64,000 nucleotides of DNA from an uncultured Bacteroidota bacterium (lineage in GTDB: Bacteria; Bacteroidota; Bacteroidia; Flavobacteriales; Flavobacteriaceae). A model generated the notes under the pieces. The model did not search any database and was not told the origin of the DNA. It saw nothing but the letters and a program-made list of their open reading frames with translations. Below, in pieces: positions 63,610-64,000 of the stretch. The position numbers were made by a program, and so were the translations under genes. The stretch lies in NCBI GenBank assembly GCA_902582405.1, contig CACHSA010000004.1, positions 1-64,000 of the forward strand, read 5' to 3'. How positions within the stretch are numbered: the stretch's first letter is position 1; every line of letters begins with the position of its first letter.

Positions 63610-64000
63610 ATGGAAGGGAAACTCGTTATTTTTTCTGCACCATCTGGAGCTGGAAAAACTTCAATAATTAAATATTTGTTGGATAAAATTTTATCTACTG
63701 AGTTTTCAATATCAGCAACTTCAAGAAAACCAAGAGAGAACGAAAAAAATGGTGTAGATTACTATTTTATGTCAGTTGATTCATTTAAAAAAAAAATTAG
63801 AAACAATGATTTTATTGAATTTGAAGAAGTTTATGCTAATGTATTTTATGGAACATTAAATTCTGAGGTAAACAGAATATTGAAAAAAAATAAAACCGTT
63901 ATATTGGATATGGATGTAAAAGGTGGGCTTAAAATTAAGTCTATTTTTAAGGAAAAAGCTCTATCAATATTTGTTAAACCTCCCTCTATAGAATCACTAG
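63610..64000 (+). CDS. gmk: Guanylate kinase (5' part, cut by the window end)
   Basis: The ATG at 63610 opens a frame that runs to the last base. The first 130 residues are clear guanylate kinase: P-loop [11 protein letters not shown], the GMP-binding [19 protein letters not shown], and [25 protein letters not shown] matches the second conserved segment of the family. It should phosphorylate GMP to GDP. The C-terminal third lies outside the window. It begins 3 bases after yicC. Confidence 0.95.
   Translation, partial: MEGKLVIFSAPSGAGKTSIIKYLLDKILSTEFSISATSRKPRENEKNGVDYYFMSVDSFKKKIRNNDFIEFEEVYANVFYGTLNSEVNRILKKNKTVILDMDVKGGLKIKSIFKEKALSIFVKPPSIESL

Overview
The window is a compact, strongly AT-rich stretch of a bacterial chromosome. 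It looks like a marine-type, streamlined member of the Bacteroidota, order Flavobacteriales. The evidence is the gene content and order: a DNA polymerase III alpha subunit with a built-in proofreading exonuclease, a complete Bat (MoxR/VWA) operon, an acpP-fabF-IPExxxVDY-pyk block, a flavobacterial carotenoid set (CrtI, CrtD, CruF, CrtA), many lipoproteins, almost no Shine-Dalgarno sequences, and TAnnTTTG-type promoter octamers. Genes are packed with 4-base overlaps or gaps of a few bases, and several probably start with TTG or GTG. I see no phage, transposon, CRISPR array or rRNA. One tRNA (Asp) is present.

Layout. 1-1400: a cut-off Gly/Asp-rich tail, an SDR oxidoreductase, tRNA-Asp and its terminator. 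1400-12900: trxA, dnaE, mfd, an ACT-domain protein, a shortened metG and a histone-deacetylase-like gene. 12975-19300: an unknown small protein, then a four-gene minus-strand operon (crtA, crtD, cruF, a lipoprotein) facing a plus-strand unit (28-residue membrane microprotein, K+ channel, crtI). The roughly 300 bases between the two units hold a hairpin and a nested palindrome. 19300-26700: a one-TM unknown, addB-addA helicase-nucleases and superoxide dismutase. 26800-38500: purF, a PfkB kinase, rnhA, purN, acpP, fabF, the IPExxxVDY protein, pyk, dinB, a CYTH protein, a lipoprotein asparaginase-like enzyme, pheS and cvpA. 38500-47400: the Bat operon, read moxR to batE. 47500-55100: an aldo/keto reductase, an SDR, an esterase, hflX, lpxH, a Cys/Met PLP enzyme, an ArsC-like protein, an EamA permease and an azurin lipoprotein. 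55100-62740: a glycoside or sugar oxidation island. 62749-64000: yicC and the start of gmk.

How the genes work together. The carotenoid genes predict an acyclic or monocyclic carotenoid with a 1'-hydroxy, 3',4'-didehydro, probably 2'-keto end group; crtB, crtY and crtZ must lie elsewhere. The most interesting block is 55121-62739. It holds a GMC dehydrogenase with a C-x5-C-x3-C Fe-S-like motif, its exported small subunit, an exported TIM-barrel protein, a NupG-like transporter, a Gfo/Idh/MocA oxidoreductase, a cytoplasmic TIM-barrel protein and a DUF1080 lipoprotein. Together they look like an oxidation-first (3-keto) route for cleaving glycosides, with a neighbouring azurin as a possible electron acceptor. 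Two streamlining signs stand out: MetG lacks the usual C-terminal tRNA-binding domain, and rnc (RNase III) is missing from its usual place between fabF and the IPExxxVDY gene.

All functions are read from sequence motifs and gene order; no database search was run.
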